Position numbers and translations under genes: made by a program. The notes under the pieces are model-generated. The model was not told where the DNA came from. It worked only from the letters and a program-made list of their open reading frames with translations, and made no database searches. Below, piece by piece: positions 1-5,635 of a DNA stretch of 6,799 nucleotides (positions are counted from its first letter, which is position 1; every line of letters starts with the position of its first letter). The DNA is from JAFAHD01 sp035654355 (GTDB taxonomy: Bacteria > Vulcanimicrobiota > Vulcanimicrobiia > Eremiobacterales > Eremiobacteraceae): NCBI GenBank assembly GCA_035654355.1, contig DASRXC010000031.1, forward strand, positions 1-6,799, given 5' to 3'.

Positions 1-453
1 TGGATCGATCGCTAAGAACTCCGGTTTATGGCCGGGCAGCGGCACGCTCGCGGCTTGCTTCATCGTCGTCGTGTCGACAACGTACAGATGCGTGCCGTCA
101 TCTTCGTCGGCATACACGCGATGCAGGACCGGGTCGTACGCGATCGCGTCGATCGTGCCGTCGACGTCGGCAGTTGCCACGACCTTCATCGTCACGGGAT
201 CCACTTCTGAGACCGTCCGCGCCTCACCGTCGCCCGTGAAGACGTGACCGGTAGCCGGGTCGACCGCGACTCCGTGCATTGGGCCGACCCGAACCTGCCC
301 GAGCACCTCGCCGCTGTCGGCATTGACGATGAGCAGCGCACGGCTGCCGGTGTGCGCGGCATAGACGCGCCGGCGCTGCGCGTCGACTGTCACATAGTCG
401 AAGCCGCTATACACAGGGACAGGCGCGGGCGGGGCGACCGCGGCGAAGAACAT
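1..453 (-). CDS. YVTN-type beta-propeller repeat protein (N-terminal part, truncated by window edge)
   Basis: Reading on the minus strand from ATG at 453-451 gives 151 codons with no stop before the window edge, so the C-terminus is missing. The protein shows repeats of about 40 residues: VTVDAQRRRVYAAH (21-34) ending in GEVLGQVRVG; VAVDPATGHVFTG (62-74) ending in MKVVATADVDG; IAYDPVLHRVYAD (104-116) ending in KQAASVPLPG; then a fourth starting FLAIDP. The pattern 'D-P-x-x-x-x-V-Y/F ... D-x-x-T/S-x-x-V' is typical of YncE/YVTN beta-propeller blades, which serve as binding scaffolds rather than enzymes. A good Shine-Dalgarno (AAAGGAA, minus strand, at 467-461) sits 7 nt before the ATG and decides the start. 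The N-terminus is mildly hydrophobic (MFFAAVAPPAPVPV) but has no positive n-region or convincing signal peptide, whereas many relatives are exported. The ligand and role are unknown. Confidence is high for the fold and low for function. Confidence 0.85.
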   Translation of the reverse strand, partial: MFFAAVAPPAPVPVYSGFDYVTVDAQRRRVYAAHTGSRALLIVNADSGEVLGQVRVGPMHGVAVDPATGHVFTGDGEARTVSEVDPVTMKVVATADVDGTIDAIAYDPVLHRVYADEDDGTHLYVVDTTTMKQAASVPLPGHKPEFLAIDP

Positions 454-486
454 CGGAATATTCCTTTCGTTACATGGGTGACAAAA

Positions 487-503
487 TGTGATAAGTAATC
501 ACA
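487..503. promoter_or_regulatory. Inverted repeat TGTGAT-N5-ATCACA, candidate operator
   Basis: The 17 bp TGTGATAAGTAATCACA form a perfect 6-bp inverted repeat around 5 bp. It lies in the divergent region between the propeller gene (start at 453) and the small membrane protein gene (start at 594). Symmetry of this kind is typical of a dimeric repressor or activator site. The half-sites resemble CRP/FNR TGTGA/TCACA, but the spacing is one base longer than the CRP consensus (7 instead of 6 between TGTGA and TCACA), so the regulator cannot be named. On the minus strand a weak extended -10-like TGTGATTAC overlaps it. A GC-rich inverted repeat (CGCCG-AA-CGGCG, 504-515) is adjacent. No strong sigma-70 promoter is visible in 454-593, although TACAAT occurs on the minus strand at 558-553. 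Confidence 0.4.
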
Positions 504-593
504 CGCCGAACGGCGCGACCGCAAACCTGACTAAGAGGTCTGCTCAACGGGCATTGTAGCCGTTGGCAGACACCTTAGAGGAGGTCTCGACGC

Positions 594-854
594 GTGTTGC
601 AGTGGGTCTTGGTACTGGTGGTCGCATACCTTGCCTACCATTATCTAGGTGGTCAGGACTGGCTGGCAGCAGGGGGCGTGATCCTCATCTATCTGCTCGC
701 GTCGTGGTGGTTTCGCGTCTCGCGAGAGCGCTCAAACCGCCTTAAAGGCGCGGAGATCGTCGGCAGGCCGCTTTCCGATTCCGAAAAAGTGCACTTCGGC
801 GATATGTCCGAGCGCAACGACCGGCTCGCGGAGCGTCAGACGCAGCGCAAGTAG
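594..854 (+). CDS. Small two-helix membrane protein, hypothetical
   Basis: An 86-residue protein starting at GTG (594-596). The start is fixed by a near-perfect Shine-Dalgarno, AGAGGAGGT at 577-585, 8 nt upstream. Two hydrophobic helices are visible, about residues 2-18 (LQWVLVLVVAYLAYHYL) and 23-40 (WLAAGGVILIYLLASWWF), separated by a short GGQD turn. The basic stretch RVSRERSNRLK follows the second helix, which by the positive-inside rule puts the charged tail (41-86) in the cytoplasm. The tail is hydrophilic and probably partly helical (SERNDRLAERQTQRK). I recognise no family. The gene is a single-gene unit: it is divergent from the propeller gene and is closed by an intrinsic terminator that overlaps its stop codon. 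It is very likely a real gene because of the strong ribosome binding site, but its function is unknown. Confidence 0.8.
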   Translation: MLQWVLVLVVAYLAYHYLGGQDWLAAGGVILIYLLASWWFRVSRERSNRLKGAEIVGRPLSDSEKVHFGDMSERNDRLAERQTQRK

Positions 855-880
855 CGGCCACGGCGTCGGCCGCTTTTGTT
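853..880 (+). terminator. Intrinsic terminator of the small membrane protein gene
   Basis: AGCGGCC (853-859) and GGCCGCT (868-874) form a perfect 7-bp GC-rich stem with an 8-nt loop, followed by TTTTGTT (874-880). The stem includes the last two bases of the TAG stop at 852-854, so termination follows directly on the end of translation. On the minus strand the same hairpin is followed by ACTTGCGC rather than a T-tract, so it should not terminate the converging DUF1761 gene, whose stop codon (881-879) overlaps the T-tract. Confidence 0.75.
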
Positions 881-1310
881 ACGCCGGCGCGGCCACCTTC
901 TTGGGCGCCTTCTTCCACGCACCGTGGAGCGCGCCCAGGATCATTAACCCAAGCACAATGTAACCGGCATTGATGAGCCACAGGCTCAAGGGATGGCCCT
1001 CGTAGAGCGTGCCGGTAAGCATCGTACTTGCCATGAAAAATATGCCGAAGAACACGCCGAACTCGACGCCGTGCCGCGCGGTTCGGTTGTCGTCGTGGCT
1101 GAGTGCGATTGCGACACCGAACGACAGCACAAACGCCATGATGAGCGAGACCACGTACGGCACCGGATCTTTCGGATTCACGTGATCGGCCATCGGACCG
1201 ATTGACGCGAGCCATTGCCGTCCGAAAATCGTGTACCACAGCGCGCCCCACGCGTAAAAGACGATGCCGCCGACAATGACGGCAAGCCAATTGATACGAT
1301 CGATCGGCAT
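879..1310 (-). CDS. DUF1761-family four-helix membrane protein
   Basis: A 143-residue protein read from ATG at 1310-1308 to TAA at 881-879. Four hydrophobic helices are visible, about residues 7-29, 50-70, 82-101 and 108-130, with a basic C-terminal tail (WKKAPKKVAAPA). Family features of DUF1761 can be seen: an N-terminal helix ending in GALWYTIFGRQWL (22-34), and a last helix with LSLWLINAGYIVLGLMILGALHGAW. Length and helix count match the family, which is integral to the membrane and has no established function. The start is supported by a purine-rich AGGGAGA on the minus strand (1322-1316), 5 nt upstream. Longer readings through upstream codons in this frame would run into the oppositely oriented epimerase gene and are not credible. 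The gene converges with the small membrane protein gene and is divergent from the epimerase cluster. Confidence 0.88.
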   Translation of the reverse strand: MPIDRINWLAVIVGGIVFYAWGALWYTIFGRQWLASIGPMADHVNPKDPVPYVVSLIMAFVLSFGVAIALSHDDNRTARHGVEFGVFFGIFFMASTMLTGTLYEGHPLSLWLINAGYIVLGLMILGALHGAWKKAPKKVAAPA

Positions 1311-1502
1311 GAAGGTCTCCCTCTCCCTGCGCGCGTCAAGTTGCGCTCGGCCGTCATGCAACCCTGCGGAGGATGCCGCGGGACGGCGCGGGAAGCGGAC
1401 TCGCGGACACGGGACGGCGTCGTGTATCGACTCGTCCCCGCTTTTCGCGCGCTGACATTCCAGAGCGCGGGCTATGGACGTTCGGTTGGCACTATCGTTC
1501 GC
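1311..1502. other. Divergent intergenic region between DUF1761 gene and rmlC-like gene
   Basis: These 192 bp must contain the promoters of both flanking genes. The ribosome binding site of the minus-strand gene is at 1322-1316. On the plus strand CTGACA (1452-1457) resembles a -35 element, but the nearest -10-like stretch, TATGGA at 1473, has a short 15-bp spacing, so I do not call a promoter. No convincing gene or stable hairpin was seen. Confidence 0.4.
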
Positions 1503-2009
1503 ATGATACAAGTCATCGAGACGGATTTTCCCGAGGCGCGCATCTTCATACCAGACGTCTTTCCGGACGAGCGGGGCTATTTCAAAGAGACATACGCGCG
1601 CGACAAATACGAAGCGGCCGGCTTGAGAGAGGCGTGGCTGCAAGACAGCGTCTCCGCCTCCAAGCGCAATGTCGTGCGCGGAATGCATTACGACATGCGC
1701 ATGGCTAAGCTCGTCCAGTGCTTGAGCGGGCGCATCTTCGACGTCATCGTCGACGTGCGGCCCGGTTCGTCGACCTTCCACCGCTGGCAAGGATTCGAAC
1801 TGACCTCGGACAACCACCGGCAGTTATACGTGCCGCGCGGTTTTGCGCACGGCTTTTTGGCGCTTGAGGATTGCATCGTGCACTACAAGATGACCGAGCA
1901 ATACGATCCGGCGCATGAGGGCGTGCTGAGCTGGAAAGACCCGTCGATCGGGATCCGCTGGCCGCTGCAAGGCAAGCCGATTCTTTCGAACAAGGATGCG
2001 AATGCCTGA
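1503..2009 (+). CDS. rmlC: dTDP-4-dehydrorhamnose 3,5-epimerase family protein (RmlC-like)
   Basis: A 168-residue cupin-type sugar-nucleotide epimerase. In dTDP-L-rhamnose synthesis RmlC epimerises C3 and C5 of dTDP-4-keto-6-deoxyglucose in the cytoplasm. Family landmarks are in order: IPDVFPDERGYFKETY (16-31), NVVRGMHYD (56-64), AKLVQCLSGRIFDVIVDVR (68-86), STFHRWQGFEL (90-100), QLYVPRGFAHGF (107-118), VHYK (126-129), WKDPSIGIRWP (144-154) and LSNKD (161-165). By alignment with the well-studied Salmonella enzyme (recalled, not computed), His62 and Asp165 are the catalytic dyad, Tyr128 the acid and Lys69 a conserved active-site lysine; all are present. Oddities: the His-to-Lys loop is 3 residues shorter, and the C-terminus stops right after the catalytic Asp. 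The start lacks a strong Shine-Dalgarno and is chosen because MIQVIETD matches the family N-terminus. No rmlA, B or D lies nearby, so the exact substrate and 3,5- versus single epimerisation are unproven. Confidence 0.88.
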   Translation: MIQVIETDFPEARIFIPDVFPDERGYFKETYARDKYEAAGLREAWLQDSVSASKRNVVRGMHYDMRMAKLVQCLSGRIFDVIVDVRPGSSTFHRWQGFELTSDNHRQLYVPRGFAHGFLALEDCIVHYKMTEQYDPAHEGVLSWKDPSIGIRWPLQGKPILSNKDANA

Positions 2010-2220
2010 TCCGCAGCAGCGCTTGACCGATCTCGTGGCGGCGCTTGGCGAACACGTCGTCGACCTCGAACGGCGCATCAGTGCTTTAGAATCCGGTGAA
2101 GCGCCACCGAAGCGGATCGCGGCCTCGGATCTGCGGCGCATCGCAAAAGCGCTCATGCGGCTTTCGCTAGGGGTGGCCGACACCAACGGTGAGGGCGGCA
2201 AGCCCTCGGAGGGCAGCTGA
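2002..2220 (+). CDS. Small predicted coiled-coil protein, hypothetical
   Basis: A 72-residue protein beginning MPDPQQRLTDLVAALGEHVV. I chose ATG at 2002 because AAGGA (1992-1996) lies 5 nt upstream; an in-frame ATG at 1996 would give two more residues but has no ribosome binding site. The first eight bases overlap the end of the epimerase gene, and its stop codon (2218-2220) shares its last base with the permease ATG, so all three genes look translationally coupled. Residues about 6-32 (QRLTDLVAALGEHVVDLERRISALE) show hydrophobic positions at heptad-like spacing, which predicts an amphipathic helix or short coiled coil. A second helical stretch, about 42-58 (ASDLRRIAKALMRLSLGV), follows a PPKR hinge, and the tail is Gly/Ser-rich and disordered-looking. 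There is no signal peptide or membrane helix. The family is not recognised. A role as a partner of the permease or epimerase is only inferred from the coupling. Confidence 0.72.
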   Translation: MPDPQQRLTDLVAALGEHVVDLERRISALESGEAPPKRIAASDLRRIAKALMRLSLGVADTNGEGGKPSEGS

Positions 2221-3641
2221 TGGGTCTGTTCGTCACGCGGTCGATCGACGCGCTCAACAGAGAGACAGAAGAAGTCGAAGGACCGCGGCTGCGCCGCGTG
2301 CTCGGCCCGTGGCAGCTGATCGCGTTCGGACTCGGCAGTATGGTCGGCGGCGGCATCTTCGCCACCATCGGCCTTGGCGTGCACACGTACGCAGGTCCAT
2401 CGGTCATCATCTCATTTATTCTCGCGGGTTTTGCGTGCATGTTCGCGGCATTCGCGTACGCGGAGATCGCGTCGATGGTTCCGGTCGCGGGCAGCGCGTA
2501 CACGTACACATATGCCACGCTGGGTGAGTTCATCGCGTGGATCGTCGGCTGGAACCTTATATTGGAGTACGCGCTCTCAGCTGCGCCGGACGCGAACATC
2601 TTGTCGGGCAACGCGCAACAGTGGCTCGCGGGCTTCAACATCCACCTGCCGCTCTGGGCGACTGCGTTCTACTCACCGGGTCAGCACACGTACTTCGACG
2701 TCATCGCGTTTTTGGCTTGCATCATCATCGGCATACTCGTTGCCGTCGGCATCCGCGAGTCCGCGGGGACGAACTCGGTGCTCGTCGTGATCAAGATGGG
2801 CGTCCTCGTCATCTTCGTGCTGGCGGCGCTGCCGTTCTTCCATTCGACCAATCTCCATCCGTTCGCGCCGCACGCCGTCCACGGGATCATCGGCGCCGCA
2901 TTCATCGTGTTCTTCGCCTTCATCGGATTCGACGCGACGACCACAACCGCGGAAGAGGCCAACGATCCGCAACGCGACATGCCGATCGCGATCCTCGGTT
3001 CTCTAGGGCTCGGATCGCTGTTCTACATCGCGGTCGCACTTGCGCTCACGGGCATGGTGCCTGCCACCGCGGTGAGCGAGAATACGCCGCTGTCGAGCGC
3101 GTTCGTCTCCGTCGGGCTCGGTCGCTGGGCATGGCTGCTGAACTGGGGCGCGGGGTTCGGCGCCGTCTCGATCATCCTCACCGCGTTCATCGGGCAAGCG
3201 CGCATCTTCTACGTCATGGCGCGCGACGGTTTGCTGCCCAAGGGCGTGGCCAAGATCCACCCGGTCTTCCGCACGCCGGCGGCGACGACGTTGATCATGA
3301 GTATCGTGGTCGGCATCTTCGCCGCGATGTTCGATCTGAACACTCTGCTCGATTTCGTCAATATCGGCACGCTCGCAGCGTTCATCTGCGTGTGCCTTGG
3401 CGTGATCATCCTCCGCTACACACAGCCCGATCGTCCGCGCCGCTTCCGCTCGCCGTTCGTGCCGGTCTTTCCGGCGATCGGCGTGATCCTTTCGCTCATC
3501 TTAGTTTTCTACGGTACGGATTGGGTCGTGTGGACGCGGTTCGGCGTGTGGATGATAATCGGACTGATCATCTATGCGCTGTACGGCTACCGGCACTCAG
3601 AAGCGCGCAAGCAAGCGCTCGCGGCAAAGACCGACTCCTAA
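2220..3641 (+). CDS. APC-superfamily amino acid permease (bacterial CAT/YfnA-like)
   Basis: A 473-residue inner-membrane transporter of the APC superfamily, closest in style to the cationic amino acid transporter (CAT) branch. Landmarks: TM1 substrate-binding motif FGLGSMVGGGIF (36-47); EIASMVPVAGSAYTYTY in TM2-3 (82-98); unwound TM6 FFAFIGFDATTTTAEEANDP (231-250) followed by QRDMPIAI; TM8-loop QARIFYVMARDGLLP (326-340); TM10 NIGTLAAF (381-388). About 12 hydrophobic segments are visible, the last ending near 458, with a short charged cytoplasmic tail. Length fits the family. ATG at 2220 overlaps the preceding stop (TGATG) and has GGAGGG (2208-2213) 6 nt upstream. Such proteins import amino acids by proton symport or exchange. 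The exact substrate cannot be read from sequence; a cationic or broad neutral amino acid is plausible. The C-terminus has none of the two extra helices found in eukaryotic CATs. It is the last gene of the coupled trio. Confidence 0.93.
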   Translation: MGLFVTRSIDALNRETEEVEGPRLRRVLGPWQLIAFGLGSMVGGGIFATIGLGVHTYAGPSVIISFILAGFACMFAAFAYAEIASMVPVAGSAYTYTYATLGEFIAWIVGWNLILEYALSAAPDANILSGNAQQWLAGFNIHLPLWATAFYSPGQHTYFDVIAFLACIIIGILVAVGIRESAGTNSVLVVIKMGVLVIFVLAALPFFHSTNLHPFAPHAVHGIIGAAFIVFFAFIGFDATTTTAEEANDPQRDMPIAILGSLGLGSLFYIAVALALTGMVPATAVSENTPLSSAFVSVGLGRWAWLLNWGAGFGAVSIILTAFIGQARIFYVMARDGLLPKGVAKIHPVFRTPAATTLIMSIVVGIFAAMFDLNTLLDFVNIGTLAAFICVCLGVIILRYTQPDRPRRFRSPFVPVFPAIGVILSLILVFYGTDWVVWTRFGVWMIIGLIIYALYGYRHSEARKQALAAKTDS

Positions 3642-3686
3642 GGGCGAAGGTAGTTCTTAGAACGACTCCCGCGAGCGGCGCAGGGC
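3642..3686. other. Short convergent intergenic region without clear terminator
   Basis: These 45 bp separate the ends of the permease gene and the minus-strand exported protein gene. They contain a small palindrome, GTTCT-T-AGAAC (3653-3663), which can fold only as a 4-bp stem with a 3-nt loop and is not followed by a T-tract on either strand. No intrinsic terminator is recognised. Confidence 0.35.
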
Positions 3687-4595
3687 CTAGTGCTGGATGA
3701 GCGGAGCGTCGACCTGGGGTGTCGTCACGTCGTTCTGGCCAGATCCGACCTCTAGCGACGACGGGTCCAACTCGACCGTGTAGTGCTGGTGATCTTCGAC
3801 AGTACCGGTGCGTTTGCCTGAGGCGTTGATGTGCAGCGTGTCAGTTACGTCGACATCCATCGAGATCATGCGCCGGTTGACCGGATCGTACTCGCCGCGC
3901 ACCGCGATGTGCGCGGTTCCAGTCGCATACCCGAGCGCCTCACCGGCGTTCGAGACGACCGGCTCTTTCATCGGCACGCTGCCCGACGCCTCAATCTCAT
4001 ACACATTCACGCCGAGCACCAGACGCTGGCTGGTGATCTGGAAGTCCATCGACGGTCGCGCCATCATCCCGTACAGCTTCGTCCCGAGCTTTTCATTCCA
4101 CGATGAGCCCACGGTAAGATCGAGTCCGGCGTTGACCGAACGATCGCCTAAAAACGGCAGCGGCAGCAAGAACACGCCGCCGAGATTGCCCGAATCTTTC
4201 GCGATTGAACCGTCGTCGCGAACCAGCGTCCAGCCTTTGCCGGAGCTCTTTTCGGATTTGTTCGAAACGACTGCGACGATCAGCCCAGAGCGGTGCAGCG
4301 TAATGCCTTGCAATGAGATCTGCTTGACCGCGATGTGCTCGCGTCCGTCAAGAGCGGTCGGCATGCCCGGTTGGTCGATCTTTTTGCCGAGCCCATCGTT
4401 GGCAAGAATCGACTGCAACATGCTCCCATGCACGGTGTAATCGAACGAATCGCCGACGCGATGCGCTGCCCCGCTCTCTTGCGCGGGCGCAGCCGCCGTA
4501 TTCTCAGTGCCGATCGTCGTGGTGCTGTCAGCGCGCGCGCTGCTCGAAGCGAGGAGAAGAATGCAGGCGAGAAATACGCCGACGTGTCTTTTCAA
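3687..4595 (-). CDS. Exported protein of unknown family with Sec signal peptide
   Basis: A 302-residue protein ending at TAG 3689-3687. The signal peptide is clear: MKRHVGVFLACILLLASSSARADS, with positive n-region, hydrophobic core and an ARA signal-peptidase I site after residue 22. Cys11 lies inside the hydrophobic core, not in a lipobox. I place the start at TTG (4595-4593), next to the MKRH n-region; ATT just upstream is possible, and GGAGG on the minus strand lies about 13 nt before the TTG. An ATG at 4727 would add 44 residues and overlap the divergent lipoprotein gene, so I reject it. After a low-complexity Thr/Ala linker (24-40) the mature part looks beta-rich: VGDSFDYTVHGSM, a central stretch with RDDGSIAKDSGN and GGVFLLPLPFLGD, and near the end YDPVNRRMISMDVDVTDTLHINASGKRTG. 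I do not recognise a family or catalytic motif. It is probably periplasmic or surface-located. Confidence 0.75.
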   Translation of the reverse strand: MKRHVGVFLACILLLASSSARADSTTTIGTENTAAAPAQESGAAHRVGDSFDYTVHGSMLQSILANDGLGKKIDQPGMPTALDGREHIAVKQISLQGITLHRSGLIVAVVSNKSEKSSGKGWTLVRDDGSIAKDSGNLGGVFLLPLPFLGDRSVNAGLDLTVGSSWNEKLGTKLYGMMARPSMDFQITSQRLVLGVNVYEIEASGSVPMKEPVVSNAGEALGYATGTAHIAVRGEYDPVNRRMISMDVDVTDTLHINASGKRTGTVEDHQHYTVELDPSSLEVGSGQNDVTTPQVDAPLIQH

Positions 4596-4718
4596 AATAA
4601 GGATCGGGCCTCCGCTGATAAGGAATCCGCAGGGGAAAGTACCTAACACTAGTATCTTCGGCGGTATCGAGAAGACGCCTTCGCTGTTTTCTTTTTCGGG
4701 ACATAGGAGATGTGGATA
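4596..4718. promoter_or_regulatory. Divergent promoter region of two exported-protein genes
   Basis: These 123 bp lie between two divergently transcribed genes and should carry both promoters. For the plus-strand lipoprotein the ribosome binding site AGGAG (4705-4709) is clear. -10-like hexamers such as TAGTAT on the plus strand (4651-4656) and GATACT on the minus strand overlap in the same AT-richer patch, but no matching -35 is evident, so exact promoters are not assigned. A pyrimidine run (about 4684-4696) precedes the lipoprotein start. Confidence 0.35.
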
Positions 4719-5171
4719 ATGCAGCACCTGAAAGCGGTGACCTTCATCGCACTTTTCGCATTATCGGCCACGCTTGCCGGCTGCGGCGGCGGCGGCTCGT
4801 CGAACTCCAATAACGCCCCTGCAGCAAATCCGACAGCAACAACTGTGATCCAGGGCGAGCAGAACGCGCTGCCGCTTGCGGTCGCCGCGAAGATCCCGCC
4901 TGGATTGAAATGCGCAAAGTCGGATATCGTGTGGGTGAACATGCACACGAAAGCGTTCCATGATCCGGGCGATCCATACTACGGCAAGACCAAGAACGGG
5001 GAGTACATGTGCCGCGCCGATGCGATTGCCGCGGGCGATCATCCTGCCGGACAGCGGCACTCGCACATGAATTCCCAATCGAACAACACGATGATGCAGG
5101 CGACAGCAGCCCCAGCGCCAGAGGCGACGGCGACGCCGCATTACCATCGGCGTCACCACCCATCGACCTAG
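4719..5171 (+). CDS. Lipoprotein with a small Cys/aromatic YYGKT domain and His-rich tail
   Basis: A 150-residue predicted lipoprotein. ATG at 4719 is preferred over the in-frame ATG at 4710 because AGGAG (4705-4709) lies 9 nt upstream of the former and abuts the latter. The signal peptide MQHLKAVTFIALFALSATLAGC has a classical lipobox LAGC, with lipidation predicted at Cys22. A glycine/serine/asparagine tether and a low-complexity Ala/Thr/Pro stretch follow. Residues about 61-112 form a compact domain: GLKCAKSDIVWVNMHTKAFH, then DPYYGKTKNGEYMCRADAIAAG. The pattern VWVN...H...YYGKTK.G.YM..xxAxxxG recurs in many uncharacterised exported bacterial proteins that I have seen, always without assigned function. 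Cys65, His81 and Cys98 could bind a metal or form a disulfide (inference). The C-terminal 38 residues are His- and Gln/Asn-rich (RHSHMN; HYHRRHH). It is likely anchored in a membrane facing the periplasm or outside. It is a monocistronic unit. Confidence 0.85.
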   Translation: MQHLKAVTFIALFALSATLAGCGGGGSSNSNNAPAANPTATTVIQGEQNALPLAVAAKIPPGLKCAKSDIVWVNMHTKAFHDPGDPYYGKTKNGEYMCRADAIAAGDHPAGQRHSHMNSQSNNTMMQATAAPAPEATATPHYHRRHHPST

Positions 5172-5203
5172 CCTCGAGGTCGCAGGTTCGCGACGATCCC
5201 AAG

Positions 5204-5635
5204 CTAGTGCTCGCCGATCTGTGACACATCAAGGGACGCCGCGCCGCATTCGCCGCGCGGCGCCTTAGACAGACGCCCGAAGGCCACGAGCATGTCGCCG
5301 CCCGAGAATGTCGAGAACATCTCGGGCGGTGCGTTCAGCACGATGCGTCCATCCCACGGTTCGCCACGATGCTGATCGAATTCGAGATAGATGCAGCCAT
5401 CCGGCCGCGGAGCGAATCGGCCGGCGACCCAGCTGAAGTCGGCCGCGTGTCCGTACTGCGGATACGCGCCGGTGACCAAAGGCGGTGGTGAGGCTAACGC
5501 GCGCCCCGTTCCGCGGGCACAGCCGGTGAATGCGAGCAGGGCGGCGCAGGTCAGCGCAGCGACGACGACCGCCGCTTGTCTAAGCTCAGAAATTGACGTC
5601 GGGCCGGAAGCGCGCGAATGACGTTCCAGCGTCAA
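5204..5635 (-). CDS. Small putative lipoprotein, hypothetical
   Basis: A 143-residue protein from TTG (5635-5633) to TAG (5206-5204). A hydrophobic segment AAVVVAALTCAALLAFTGC (21-39) ends in FTGC, an acceptable but not ideal lipobox with Cys39 as the lipidation site. The n-region before it is unusually long (20 residues), so the true start may be internal, for example ATT at 5593-5591; neither start has a good Shine-Dalgarno, and no ATG or GTG is available. An in-frame TAA about 50 nt upstream rules out much longer versions. The mature part looks like a short beta barrel: WVAGRF, GCIYLEFD, DGRIVLNAP, GDMLVAFGRLS, AASLDVSQI. That strand order recalls an OB-fold, but this is only an impression. 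Cys81 and Cys130 may form a disulfide. The function is unknown. It converges on the YYGKT lipoprotein gene with 32 bp between stop codons. Confidence 0.65.
   Translation of the reverse strand: MTLERHSRASGPTSISELRQAAVVVAALTCAALLAFTGCARGTGRALASPPPLVTGAYPQYGHAADFSWVAGRFAPRPDGCIYLEFDQHRGEPWDGRIVLNAPPEMFSTFSGGDMLVAFGRLSKAPRGECGAASLDVSQIGEH

Noticed and set aside
487..503. Canonical CRP binding site
   Set aside because: TGTGA and TCACA are separated by 7 bp rather than the 6 of the CRP consensus, so only a generic operator call is justified.
1215..1502. Upstream extension of the epimerase frame
   Set aside because: It would run into the DUF1761 gene and its residues have no match to the RmlC N-terminus, which aligns from 1503.
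1311..1817. Upstream extension of the DUF1761 reading frame on the minus strand
   Set aside because: It is open but would overlap most of the opposite-strand epimerase gene. The family N-terminus and ribosome binding site support ATG at 1310.
3653..3663. GTTCTTAGAAC palindrome as terminator of the permease operon
   Set aside because: Stem of at most 4 bp and no T-tract on either strand.
2537..3700. Long plus-strand open frame inside and past the permease gene
   Set aside because: Arg/His-rich translation typical of an out-of-frame reading of GC-rich coding DNA; the permease frame is unambiguous here.
4596..4727. ATG at 4727 as the start of the exported protein
   Set aside because: It would overlap the divergent lipoprotein gene and place 44 extra residues before an otherwise standard signal peptide.
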